Positions 37,065 through 45,518 of a DNA stretch of 64,000 nt are shown piece after piece (the stretch's first letter is position 1; each line of letters begins with the position of its first letter). The DNA lies in assembly GCF_009729415.1 (NCBI RefSeq), contig NZ_MPKW01000025.1, forward strand, positions 62,001 to 126,000. Direction: 5' to 3'. Under the pieces are notes generated by a model. It saw nothing but the letters and a program-made list of their open reading frames with translations. It was not told where the DNA came from and did no database searches. Made by a program: the position numbers and the translations under genes. Source of the DNA: Mycolicibacterium sp. CBMA 234. Its GTDB lineage: Bacteria > Actinomycetota > Actinomycetes > Mycobacteriales > Mycobacteriaceae.

Positions 37065-37670
37065 TCAAAAAACCATTGGTGCCAAGTACTTCCGCGCAAA
37101 TCGTGCGACGGCCTCTGGATCGTGGGCACTCAGCGTTCGCGATGGCCGGTCTACAAACGAGTGGGCGACGCGGACCAGAAGTTCGGAGACGTCGAGCAGA
37201 TCGGCTTCGGGCATAGTTGCGCCGGCACGTCGAAGTGCGCCAGCTACCCGCCGCGAGGACCCTTCTACCGTCCAGCTCTGGATCGAGTTGAGGTTTCGGA
37301 CGACGGCAAGATCTTCTGTCATGACGCGGTGAATCAATGAGCCTTCGTGGTCGAGTCGTGCGCACATAGCAAATGCCGCGACGACTGCATCCTGTGGCGT
37401 CTGCCCCACGGTCGCGGCATCAAGTTCCTGAAGGTTGGATTCGAGAACACGATTCAGGACCGCCAGCACCAAGGTCTCCTTGTCACGAAAACGTCGGTAC
37501 ACGGTGCTTCGACTTACTCCGGCGCTTTGTGCGATGGCGTCGAGACTTGAACGACGCAGTCCAACAGTCTCGAACACCTGCTGTGCGGCGTCGAGGATCA
37601 GGACTTCCTCTAGGTCGGCGTCAGTAGATGCTCGCTCATGACGAACTTCGGTGCCCATGTCGATCTCCAT
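37065..37670 (-). CDS. TetR-family transcriptional regulator
   Basis: 201 residues. N-terminal DNA-binding domain ILDAAQQVFETVGLRRSSLDAIAQSAGVSRSTVYRRFRDKETLV (about 25-68), then an all-helical ligand domain. Divergent from the MpaB/DUF2236 oxygenase gene; a 16-bp palindrome between them overlaps a -35 box, so this protein probably represses the oxygenase-P450 genes in response to an unknown hydrophobic ligand. In-frame alternative start ATG at 37658. Confidence 0.92.
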   Translation of the reverse strand: MEIDMGTEVRHERASTDADLEEVLILDAAQQVFETVGLRRSSLDAIAQSAGVSRSTVYRRFRDKETLVLAVLNRVLESNLQELDAATVGQTPQDAVVAAFAMCARLDHEGSLIHRVMTEDLAVVRNLNSIQSWTVEGSSRRVAGALRRAGATMPEADLLDVSELLVRVAHSFVDRPSRTLSAHDPEAVARFARKYLAPMVF

Positions 37671-37738
37671 TTTTGTCGTCTTGCCACGCCGCCCCTAGAG
37701 CAGCGCAAGTCGCTGTCGTCCCTTTGCGAAACAATACT

Positions 37739-37769
37739 CAAATGTTGACATTTGTTCCACCCTCGTCCA
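37739..37769 (+). promoter_or_regulatory. TetR operator overlapping a -35 promoter box
   Basis: CAAATGT-TG-ACATTTG (37739-37754) is a perfect palindrome with 7-bp arms. It contains TTGACA (37746-37751), a consensus -35; a plausible -10, CAGGCT, begins 17 nt later at 37769. Binding there would block transcription of the oxygenase gene at 37823. Confidence 0.6.
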
Positions 37770-37822
37770 GGCTGAGGTTGCGGCAGCAACCTGGCAGCCG
37801 AACTCCCGGCATCGGAGGGCCG

Positions 37823-38866
37823 ATGACAAGTACAACCTCGGACGTAAACGTTCTCGCGGGGGACGAACAAGTTGGTAGGAACACCTATCGCAAGGGAACC
37901 ACCATCCCAAGTCGCCCAGGCGATGGAAGCCTTTCGCGGTCGAGTCGCGATCAACGCACCATCCCGCCGAATTCCTTGCTATGGAAATATTGGGGCGATT
38001 ACAGGCAAAGCCTGGTATTTCTCTATGTTGCGGCTATCGAAAACATGTGGCCGCAACTGGGCCAAGGGGTGTCGGACCACTCGCAGGTTTTTGGGGACAA
38101 GGCGAACTTTCTGGAACGCGGTGCTCGCACTCGAGTCATCATTACATCGACCGTCTATGCGGCAGCGGCCGAGGCGTCAAAGACCGGACTCAAAATCCGC
38201 AATTATCACAAGTCAGTGAAGGGCAGCATGCCCGGCGGCAGTGACTATCACGCACTCAACCCGGAGACCTATTATTGGGCGCACGCCACATTTCTCGACG
38301 GGGTTTATCGATATGTCGACTGGTTCGGCCGCCGACCCCTGACGCCAGCCGAGAAGGAACAACTCTTCGAGGAGTCGAAGGAGTGGTTCAGCTTGTACGG
38401 GGTTGACGATGTGGCGCAACCCGAATCGTATACCGACTTCGTTAGCTACTTCGATGACGTGGTGAACAACCAATTGATCGATTCGAGCGTCGCGCAGTAC
38501 AGTTTGGGATTCGCACACAAGCCTCTTCCCGCACCTCCGGGCACGCCCGCGATGATCGCCCAACTGGTGTGGCCGCGCATCACTGCTCTCATCCGCCTGA
38601 CCAATATCGGCGTACTCCATCCTGTGTTGCGTGAGCGTCTCGGGCTGACCTGGACAGACGCGGACCAGCGTAATTTCGAACGAGTTTCCAAACTGTCGCG
38701 CGCACTGGCCCCGGTGCTGGAACGATTGCCGCTCAAATTTCGATACGAGCGCGTTGCTGTCGAGGCGTTCGAGCGCGTGGGTATCGACCCGGACAGGATC
38801 ACGCTGGAGACGGCACGCGCGGCACTCGCCCGAGCGCGCTCAGCTGCGGCGGACGCGGTCCGTTGA
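37823..38866 (+). CDS. MpaB/DUF2236 family oxygenase
   Basis: 347 residues. The family includes heme-b oxygenases related to latex-clearing protein and fungal MpaB. It has the conserved arginine region ERGARTRVIITSTVYAAAAEA, the His-containing segment IRNYHKSVKGSMPGGSDYHALNPETYYWAHATF and a central helical core. The ATG at 37823 follows GGAGGG by 2-5 nt; the reading frame upstream to 37628 covers the operator region and is not coding. Followed directly by an aldehyde dehydrogenase fragment and a P450, suggesting a former oxidation pathway for a lipid or terpenoid. Confidence 0.88.
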   Translation: MTSTTSDVNVLAGDEQVGRNTYRKGTTIPSRPGDGSLSRSSRDQRTIPPNSLLWKYWGDYRQSLVFLYVAAIENMWPQLGQGVSDHSQVFGDKANFLERGARTRVIITSTVYAAAAEASKTGLKIRNYHKSVKGSMPGGSDYHALNPETYYWAHATFLDGVYRYVDWFGRRPLTPAEKEQLFEESKEWFSLYGVDDVAQPESYTDFVSYFDDVVNNQLIDSSVAQYSLGFAHKPLPAPPGTPAMIAQLVWPRITALIRLTNIGVLHPVLRERLGLTWTDADQRNFERVSKLSRALAPVLERLPLKFRYERVAVEAFERVGIDPDRITLETARAALARARSAAADAVR

Positions 38867-39330
38867 CGAGGCTGATCGACGCGGTCGATATCAATACTGA
38901 CTACGGGCCAGCGAACATCCTCCGCCGTCAGCGCTGGTCGTTCCTGCAGGAGGGGATTCCCTCGCCGGCGGCCGGGTTGGACCGTCTGGCGCAACTCGCC
39001 GCGTTGCTCTCCGACCACGTCGACGAGCTGGTCGACTCGATGACCGTCGATTTCGGCTCACGACCGGTCGCGTTTTCGATGTCAGGCGATATCGTCGCGT
39101 GCCAAGCCGACATCCACGAACAGCGGCGTCACCTGCGCGCTTGGGTGAAAGACACTTTTCCGTCGAAGGCGTCACGACTTGTCGGCTTTCACGCCTCGGT
39201 GAGGCGCAATCCCCTTGGAGTCATCGGGCCCTGGACCTTCCCGCTGCAACTGTCGCTGACCCCCGCGGCCGCCGCACTCGCCGCCGGAAATCGCGTCATG
39301 GTCCGCACCTTATCCAGAACAACGCTCACG
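38863..39330 (+). pseudogene. 5' fragment of an aldehyde dehydrogenase (coniferyl aldehyde dehydrogenase-like)
   Basis: Only about 155 residues of a normally 450-500-residue ALDH remain: ending in the conserved NPLGVIGPWTFPLQLSL and ALAAGNRVMVR block that precedes the NAD site. Homology stops near 39310. The frame then runs into unrelated residues until a stop at 39387. The catalytic Cys and Glu regions are missing. The TTG start at 38863 overlaps the oxygenase stop, so the original operon was oxygenase-ALDH-P450 before a deletion. Confidence 0.85.
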
Positions 39331-39383
39331 AAGTGGGCGCAACGGCCGGACAGACAAAACAGGTCTACCGGAAGGGGCCCACA

Positions 39384-40709
39384 ATGAAGAGCGTCACGAT
39401 GGCAGAGGTCCCGAAAGCGAGCGGGCTCCTGCCGATTCACGGGTCCGGTGACTCGTCCCTGGTGACGTTATCCGGATTTTTGTGGGATTTCGAAAAGCAG
39501 ATGCGCAAGATCATGCAGTACGGAGACATCACTTTTGTGAATGCCTTAGGACGTCGAACAGTCATAGTGGGCAGCCCAGAAGGGGCACAGATAGTCACGT
39601 CGTCGAAATGCAAGGATTTCGAGGCGTCAACCGCGTGGGATAACGCGATAGGCGTCGCGTTCAAACGCGGTCTCCTCCTGATGGATGGTGCCGAACATCT
39701 CCGCCACCGGCGCATCATGAATCAAGCCTTCACCCGCCCACGGCTCGAGGCCTACCTGCGCGACCTAGACATCAAACTCGGAGAACGGATCCGAAACATC
39801 CCCGTCGGGCGGGTCCGCATGGCGGACGAGTTCAAAGCGATCCTGCTAGACGTTGCATTGGAAGTATTCGTCGGCGTCGAACTCCCTCGCGACGAGGCAG
39901 ATCGCATCAATCGCGCGTTCGAGAACTGTCTCAAGGGGGTCGCAGCGCTCGTTCGCTACCCCGTGCCAGGTGGCAGATGGGCGCGTGCGATCGCCGGACG
40001 GAGGGACCTCGAAGAGTTCTTCAGACGTCTGATTCCAGAAAAGCGCGCGACGCAGACGCCCGATCTCTTCTCTGTTCTGTGCCATGCAACAACCGATGAA
40101 CATGAGACATTCACCGACGAGGATGTGGTGAATCACATGATCTTTCTGCTGTTCGCGGCGCACGACACGTCGACGACAGCACTCACCACCACGGCATACA
40201 ACCTCGCCCGAAATGAGGAGTGGCAGCGACGTGCGCGCACCAAGGCATTGTCGATCGGCTCCGCACTCGATCTCGCCACGCTGGAAGACATGACGGAGCT
40301 CGATCTCGCCGTCCGCGAATCACTGCGGCTCAACTCCCCGGTGCCGGCGATAATGCGTGAAACAACCGAGGACGTCGACATCGCGGGACATTACGTGCCC
40401 CAGGGAACGGTCGTATGGGTTATGCCTTGGGCGATTCATCACAACCCGAGGTTCTGGTCGAATCCTGATGCCTTCGAACCGGATCGGCACACAGCGCCGA
40501 ACATTCACCGGCTTGCCTGGATGCCGTTCGGGGCCGGCGTGCACAAATGCATCGGAATGTTCTTTGGCAACATGGAGATCAAGGTGATCATGCATCACCT
40601 TCTCCGCAACTACGAGTGGTCGGTTCCGCGCGACTACCAGTGGCGTTACGACGGCAAAACGCTTGGCCTGCCAAAAGACCGTCTGCGAGCCCGCGTGCAC
40701 AGTCTATGA
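39384..40709 (+). CDS. Cytochrome P450
   Basis: 441 residues. Heme monooxygenase; substrate unknown. I-helix MIFLLFAAHDTSTT, ExxR at E312-R315 (ESLR), and the heme loop FGAGVHKCIG with the thiolate ligand Cys389. The C-terminal region is complete. GGAAGGGG lies 7 nt before the ATG at 39384. The frame remains open for 95 codons upstream, across the ALDH deletion junction, but in a frame different from the ALDH. Part of the TetR-controlled oxygenase cluster. Confidence 0.95.
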   Translation: MKSVTMAEVPKASGLLPIHGSGDSSLVTLSGFLWDFEKQMRKIMQYGDITFVNALGRRTVIVGSPEGAQIVTSSKCKDFEASTAWDNAIGVAFKRGLLLMDGAEHLRHRRIMNQAFTRPRLEAYLRDLDIKLGERIRNIPVGRVRMADEFKAILLDVALEVFVGVELPRDEADRINRAFENCLKGVAALVRYPVPGGRWARAIAGRRDLEEFFRRLIPEKRATQTPDLFSVLCHATTDEHETFTDEDVVNHMIFLLFAAHDTSTTALTTTAYNLARNEEWQRRARTKALSIGSALDLATLEDMTELDLAVRESLRLNSPVPAIMRETTEDVDIAGHYVPQGTVVWVMPWAIHHNPRFWSNPDAFEPDRHTAPNIHRLAWMPFGAGVHKCIGMFFGNMEIKVIMHHLLRNYEWSVPRDYQWRYDGKTLGLPKDRLRARVHSL

Positions 40710-40715
40710 ACGATT

Positions 40716-40734
40716 GCCCATTTCGCGGATGGGC
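40716..40734 (+). terminator. Small hairpin after the P450 gene
   Basis: GCCCAT (40716-40721) and ATGGGC (40729-40734), 7-nt loop, 7 bp after the P450 stop. A weak terminator candidate without a U-tract. Confidence 0.4.
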
Positions 40735-41124
40735 GAAGGCGTGTAAAGATCGCACGCCTGAGCGGCAACGACCGGGCCGTAGCGATACTGCGACGAGGTG
40801 GACTGCTCGAGGACGAACTCTCAATGATGTTGGCCCGTCCAGTTATATCGCCAATCCGATTCGCTTTCCGACTGAATCAGAGAGGGGCTGACACGCCGAT
40901 AGGCGTATCGCGTCGATGTTGGGTGCCGAGCTTCTCGACTCCGTCGGACTAAGTGCGAGCATATTGACGTCTACGCTTCTAACACGGCTGGCCATGAGCA
41001 GCCTAGTGCGCAGTCGGCCGGACAACGATTCCGAAGAATTGGGGCAGCCGAACGGATTTCGTGGTCCATCGGCGATTCGGGGTCGATCGCTGCAATCGAA
41101 GAGCGGACAGCGGACTTCGCGACG
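40735..41124. other. Intergenic stretch without recognisable gene
   Basis: About 390 bp with no frame that has both a plausible start site and protein-like composition. It leads into the AraC remnant and may contain its eroded 5' part. Confidence 0.5.
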
Positions 41125-41346
41125 GTGGGGGGACTTCGCGACGGCTTCCAATCTCAGTGTCCGCGCGCTGGAGGAGGGTTTTGCCGACGCGCTGGTGTTT
41201 CACCGATGAAGTACCTGCGTCAAGTTCGCCCGGTGCGCGCTCGTGAGGAGCTTCTAGAATCAGATCTGGCTCGCACCACCGCCAGCCGCGTCGCGCTCAA
41301 GTGGCGGTTTGGGCATAGCGGACGATTTGCGGCGGAGTACGAGTAA
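41125..41346 (+). pseudogene. Frameshifted 3' remnant of an AraC-family regulator
   Basis: Two frames together spell an AraC C-terminal HTH: LSVRALEEGF in one frame, then, after a shift near 41190, GVSPMKYLRQVRPVRAREELLES and VALKWRFGHSGRFAAEY in another. This is the standard second-HTH pattern (SxMxYLRxxRLxxA … GFxHxGRFAxxYR). The protein stops early at 41346 and the ligand domain is absent. Confidence 0.78.
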
Positions 41347-41645
41347 ACGATAGGGCCGGACACCGTCTGACACGTTGAGAAACAACCAGCCAAAATTTTC
41401 GCGGGTGTTATGTAAAAGACGTCTAGATGCGCAAAAGCGCTTGTTCTGCAATATGATTGGACTTGTCGAGGGTTCAAGCGTTCTCGCGGGAGGGCGCTTC
41501 GCAGGTGAAGATTATCGCGGTGGCGCCGCGGGCACCCTGGCCTGAGCGCAGCGGGTCCGGTCATGAGTCCATGATCCGGGCGTGTACGCGGCGCGGTCGA
41601 TCAACGTGTGCCCCCCGAGAACTGGCGTAGATCATGTAGACCGCG
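41347..41645. other. AT-richer intergenic stretch, no gene seen
   Basis: Nearly 300 bp between two decayed genes. Contains an AT-rich patch around 41385-41460. I see no coding frame or RNA gene I can support. Confidence 0.45.
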
Positions 41646-41986
41646 AGTTGTCAGTTGTCGACCCGGCCCGCGGTGCTTACCGCTGACGTTGCACACCAAC
41701 AGCTTTGGTGCCCTTCTTCACCTCCCCGGTTTCGTCGACCACCAGCACCGCGTCCGGAGCAGCGAACGCATCGGTGGCATACCGGCGAGATCGTCGCGGA
41801 GTCGTCGGCTGCCCATTTGGCGCGACAAAGTAAGCGCTGCGACTTGTCCGGAGAGCCCTGTCCGGACGGTTCGGCCATTGTCCAGCAGTTCTTGGTCTCC
41901 GACGTTGAGATCACGCCCAGAATGAATGTGCGCACGTTGCGGGCCGGGTCATGCAGGGCGAATCGGCCAGATATCTGACCCATCAC
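41646..41986 (-). pseudogene. Remnant of an IS701-type transposase
   Basis: Minus-strand frame from 41986 reads [23 protein letters not shown], then [26 protein letters not shown], the conserved N-terminal region of IS701-family transposases (RRARAYLLGLL…KNSWTLAE…TPDGMQRLL). After about residue 60 the frame is shifted: the VLVVDETG motif and the VGVQRQYSGTAGRVEN segment are only found by changing frame. The catalytic remainder is gone. Confidence 0.75.
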
Positions 41987-42385
41987 GCTCCCAAACCATC
42001 ACGCTAGCGTTCGTGATCTACCCACAAATCCGCAGTTGCCGCGGGTGGATTAGTTGTCTTCGCAAACCGCCAATCATGCCACGGCGACCGTCTCTACCAG
42101 CGCAAACGCGCCCCGATGCAATCCCATCAGAAGCGAGCTACGGCTGTAGTACTACGGGACAAGTCGGCAAGGAGATTTATGTGTGCGGATAGTCGCGGTC
42201 CAGAGAATCGCACCATCGCGGCAAGGTCTGCCCCACTGCGTCGGGCGGCGATCTCGTCGGCTCGGCCCGTCTGCCCATGGGCATCGCGGCGAGGCGGGCC
42301 TGCGAATCGAGTTCACCGCCGGTGATCATCCGGTGGAGCGTCACCGACCTGCAGATGGGGCCCCAGTAATGCGAGACTGCGGTTC
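41987..42385. other. Intergenic stretch upstream of TetR gene
   Basis: About 400 bp. Holds a short palindrome ACGCTAGCGT near 42000 that could be part of the IS701 remnant's end. No gene is supportable here. Confidence 0.45.
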
Positions 42386-42973
42386 GTGACGACCTCCAGC
42401 CCGCGCCAGCGGCTCGATCCCGATGCGCGAAGACAACAAATCCTGTCCGCGACGGCGCGCCTTCTTGGCGACCGGCCGATCGAGGCGGTGTCGACCTCTG
42501 AGATCGCACGCGAGGCGGGCGTGGCCCGGGGACTGTTGAACCACTACTACGGCACGAAACGCGATCTCTATCTCGAGGTCGTCCGCGCCTTGACGTTCGT
42601 GCCGGACCTCGGGGAGATCGGAACAGGCTCGCTTCGCGAGCGAGCCGAGGCGGTGATCACGTGGATGCTGGATGCTGCCACCACGCGAGGGCGCGCGTGG
42701 GTGGCGGTTGCGGTGCACGAAGGCAGGCAATCCGACCTAGAGGTCCGAAGGATCCTCGGGGAGGCCAACGATCGTGCAGCACACGAGATCCTGCGCGGGC
42801 TCGGCGTCGAGGTCAGCGACCAGAGACACACGTACGCCATCCGGGCACTTCACTGCTATGGAGCGATGGTGAAGGCCACTGCGCTCGAGTTGATCGAAGG
42901 CTCGTCCCTCACCCGCCCCGACGCTCAGTGCATGCTCACAGAGACACTCTTGGCTCTCGTCGAGACCTTCTGA
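42386..42973 (+). CDS. TetR-family transcriptional regulator
   Basis: 195 residues from the GTG at 42386. DNA-binding domain RRQQILSATARLLGDRPIEAVSTSEIAREAGVARGLLNHYYGTKRDLYLEVV, followed by a helical ligand domain (VAVAVHEGRQSDLEVRRILGEANDRAAHEIL). The N-terminal MTTSSPRQRLDPDARRQQ fits typical TetR starts. A strong hairpin follows 11 bp after the stop. Possible target: the adjacent FAD oxidoreductase. Confidence 0.92.
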   Translation: MTTSSPRQRLDPDARRQQILSATARLLGDRPIEAVSTSEIAREAGVARGLLNHYYGTKRDLYLEVVRALTFVPDLGEIGTGSLRERAEAVITWMLDAATTRGRAWVAVAVHEGRQSDLEVRRILGEANDRAAHEILRGLGVEVSDQRHTYAIRALHCYGAMVKATALELIEGSSLTRPDAQCMLTETLLALVETF

Positions 42974-42984
42974 GCACCATCGAA

Positions 42985-43018
42985 TATCCGCTATTGGCAG
43001 TATTGCCAATAGCGGATA
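42985..43018 (+). terminator. 15-bp perfect inverted repeat after the TetR gene
   Basis: TATCCGCTATTGGCA (42985-42999) is matched exactly in inverted orientation at 43004-43018 around a GTAT loop. It is a long stem, less GC-rich than usual for the genome. It may be a terminator or an operator for the downstream FAD gene. Confidence 0.65.
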
Positions 43019-43058
43019 GGCTGGGCCTCCAGTTGAACTCGGCACGATGGGAGTACCA

Positions 43059-43166
43059 GTGGAAAGACAGGTCACGCGGTGTGACGTTCTCCGCGTAGCG
43101 GGCGGGCGGGAAGTGCTCGGCGGCCCGACCGTGAATACGTCGCCGTCGGCGACGGAGTCGGCGTGA
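43059..43166 (+). CDS. Possible 35-residue leader ORF coupled to FAD oxidoreductase
   Basis: GTG at 43059 with GGGAG 5 nt upstream opens a 35-codon frame whose TGA (43164-43166) overlaps the next gene's GTG. The product has no recognisable feature. It may be a small coupled ORF or the eroded 3' end of another gene. Confidence 0.28.
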   Translation: MERQVTRCDVLRVAGGREVLGGPTVNTSPSATESA

Positions 43167-45049
43167 TTGCGGCCGGCACTCGCGGGCGCCGCGTCGCGGT
43201 CTTCGGCGGCGGCCCGGCGGGATTGACTGCCGCCCACGAGCTGGCAGTGCGTGGATTTCAGGTCACCGTCTACGAACGACACCCGCGCCTCGGCGGCAAG
43301 GTGCGGGCGTACGCCGAGCCGGGAGCGGGAACGCAGGGGCGGGCGGGCCTTCCCCTCACCTGCGGCGGACACTTCTTCTTGCCCGGATACGGCAACGTCT
43401 TCGAAATGCTGCGGCGGATCCCCGCGCCCGAAGGCGGCGATCTGACTGGACGACTCACGGCAGGGCCTCCAGACAGGGGCACACGTTTGCGGCTGGTGTC
43501 GAGCGGCACCGACCTCAAGTTCGTGTTGCCGAACGCCCTCGCGATTCCAAGATCCGCGACACCACAAGCATTGGCAGCATCTGTGGTCTCCGCTCTGCGG
43601 ATGGCCGGCCAGTTGACCTTCAAGGACGTGGCGATCCTTGCGAGCAAGATCGCAACCATCTTCACCAGTGGCAATTTGCGTCGCCAAGGTCAATTCGAAC
43701 GGATCAACTTCGCTGACGGCTTCCTGCGATCCGATGCCTTGTCCGGACCCGCCGCCCAGCTGGTCGAATTCCTTTCGCTGGCGGGAACCGACGGCCCTCA
43801 GGGCGCGAGTGCGCACTTCTGGCTCGGGTTGGTCGACGGACTGTACGAATGGGCTACATGTCGCCGGGACGGGCTTCCTCGTATACAGAACTTGACGATG
43901 TTTATGAACAACCCGGAGAGCATCGCGTGGTTCGATCCGTGGGCGGACTTCCTCGCATCGCAAGGTGTCACCATCCGCACGGATCATCGACTCGTCGGAT
44001 TGTCAGTGGACAATCAGCGAATCGACGGCGCGACGGTCAAGGATCGATCGGGGGAGATTCACCAGGTCGACGCTGATTGGTACGTCATGGCTATGCCGTT
44101 CGACAAGCTCGCGCCGATCCTCGACCGTCGCGTACTCGAGCGCGATCCCGGCCTCGCCGAGATCCGACACCTCCAACGATCCAACATGTCGGGTATCCAT
44201 CTCTATCTTCGCGAAGGGGCAGACTTCCCCCACGAGATTGCCGTCAACCTCGACGTGCCGTGGAGATTCGGGATCGTCGCCGTCTCTCATTACTGGAACA
44301 AAGACATGTCCAAATTCGGCGACGGACGGGTCGGCGACGTGCTTTCGGTGGAGATGACCGGCGACACCATGGACAAACTCCCGGGACAGGTTTACGGGAA
44401 GCCGGCAAAGTACCTACATCCCGACCAGTTGTTACACGAGACCGTCACCCAGCTCAGAACCCATTTCCCGGACGGGCAATCCCTGTTCAGCGACGATGCC
44501 ATCCACTCGTGGGCGCCGCATCCGACCATGCAGTGGACCGGCACGCAGTGGCTCGTCGACGAGCCCATGATGGGTGCCGGCCCCGATACTGTTCGACACC
44601 AGCGTGACCAGGTGACCGGGTTCGCCAACCTGTTCCTCGCAGGTTGTCACACGCACAGCTCATTCATCGGCGACGGAATGGACGGTGCCGTCGAGACGGG
44701 GAAGAAGGCTGCCCAAGGGGTGCTCGCGGCGTCGAGCTCGACCGCCCTAGATGTGACGGTCGTCCCTTTCAAGCCCCCCGCTGAATTTCAGGGTCTGCGA
44801 TGGATTGACGACGTGTTGTACAAGCTCGGGCTGCCCAACCCCTTCGACGTGGTAGCGCAGTCGCGGCGTTTCCGTTCAGGGGATCTAGTTGATGTAACGC
44901 ACGATCCGACTTCGGAATCTTGCATGCCTGACACGAGCGGCGGCGCAAACGATCGCAGCAAGGGGCAGCGGGGTCGTGATCGTGGAATTGCTGCAGTTGT
45001 TGAGGCGGACCGAGGAGCTCAAGCGGCAGATCGGTCAGAGCTCGCGTAA
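43163..45049 (+). CDS. Phytoene-desaturase-like FAD-dependent oxidoreductase (3' end altered)
   Basis: 628 residues. The dinucleotide motif VAVFGGGPAGLTAAHELAVRGFQVTVYERHPRLGGKVRAY (11-50) and the closing FAD motif NLFLAGCHTHSSFIGDGMDGAVETGKKAA (about 490-520) place it among carotenoid/phytoene desaturase-type amine oxidases. No signal peptide. From about residue 590 the sequence becomes Arg/Gly/Asp-rich and lies over DNA that in another frame encodes an IS66-type transposase start, so the original C-terminus was probably replaced. GTG start overlaps a small upstream ORF. Confidence 0.85.
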   Translation: MIAAGTRGRRVAVFGGGPAGLTAAHELAVRGFQVTVYERHPRLGGKVRAYAEPGAGTQGRAGLPLTCGGHFFLPGYGNVFEMLRRIPAPEGGDLTGRLTAGPPDRGTRLRLVSSGTDLKFVLPNALAIPRSATPQALAASVVSALRMAGQLTFKDVAILASKIATIFTSGNLRRQGQFERINFADGFLRSDALSGPAAQLVEFLSLAGTDGPQGASAHFWLGLVDGLYEWATCRRDGLPRIQNLTMFMNNPESIAWFDPWADFLASQGVTIRTDHRLVGLSVDNQRIDGATVKDRSGEIHQVDADWYVMAMPFDKLAPILDRRVLERDPGLAEIRHLQRSNMSGIHLYLREGADFPHEIAVNLDVPWRFGIVAVSHYWNKDMSKFGDGRVGDVLSVEMTGDTMDKLPGQVYGKPAKYLHPDQLLHETVTQLRTHFPDGQSLFSDDAIHSWAPHPTMQWTGTQWLVDEPMMGAGPDTVRHQRDQVTGFANLFLAGCHTHSSFIGDGMDGAVETGKKAAQGVLAASSSTALDVTVVPFKPPAEFQGLRWIDDVLYKLGLPNPFDVVAQSRRFRSGDLVDVTHDPTSESCMPDTSGGANDRSKGQRGRDRGIAAVVEADRGAQAADRSELA

Positions 45050-45120
45050 CAGCTCGCTGCCCTTCGCGGGATTCGCCGCCCGCGCGCAAGTTGGCGACAT
45101 CCCGAGGCGAGCCAAACAGG
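44976..45120 (+). pseudogene. IS66-type transposase N-terminal remnant
   Basis: The frame starting near 44979 reads VELLQLLRRTEELKRQIGQSSRNSSLPFAG, resembling the coiled-coil plus NSSxPP start of IS66-family (DUF6444) transposases. It loses similarity within 40 residues and is not followed by a catalytic domain. It overlaps the end of the FAD gene. Confidence 0.5.
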
Positions 45121-45149
45121 CGGGCTGGATTGCTGCGGGAAGAGCTCAG

Positions 45150-45518
45150 CGACGCCGCGTTGGCGGAGTTCGCTGAGCGGGTTATCGCCAGACTTCGATC
45201 ACCGAGTTCCGTGATCACGTTTCGGGTATCGGTGTGGCCTATAGCGACTTGGTGGCCGAGGAACCGCGCTTGATGCAGTTGATCGTGGCGCAGGCGGCTG
45301 GTGTTCATCAGCAGATGACAGAGGAGTTACAGCATTTGTTTGATGTTCGGGCTATTGCCGAGACGATCTGGGCCATCCCGTTCGGCATCGCCCTGCGCTA
45401 TGGGCAGAAGCCGAGCCGTGAAGAGCTGATCACGCAGACCTTCGCAAGCAACGAACTGGTGTGCCGTGGCATCGCCATCGAGTGGCCGCAATCCGGCCGG
45501 GAAGGGGCGGCGCGATGA
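45150..45518 (+). pseudogene. C-terminal remnant of a TetR-type regulator ahead of the mce operon
   Basis: From about 45177 the frame reads YRQTSITEFRDHVSGIGVAYSDL, EEPRLMQLIVAQAAG, ETIWAIPFGIALRYG, PSREELITQTFASNEL, in the style of TetR ligand-binding domains. The 5' part is missing or frameshifted (ELSDAALAEFAERVIARLR lies in another frame) and no HTH is present. Its stop overlaps the yrbEA ATG by ATGA, so it was probably the first gene of the mce operon. Confidence 0.6.

Noticed and set aside
39324-39343. GCTCACGAAGTGGGCGCAAC, similar to the terminal repeats of the Tn7-like element
   Set aside because: A single weak copy without a second repeat, terminal TGT/ACA or target duplication. It lies just past where ALDH homology ends, so chance similarity is more likely than the missing transposon end.
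42737-43987. 416-codon minus-strand frame across the TetR/FAD junction
   Set aside because: Runs antisense through two well-supported genes and a perfect hairpin; no domain recognised.
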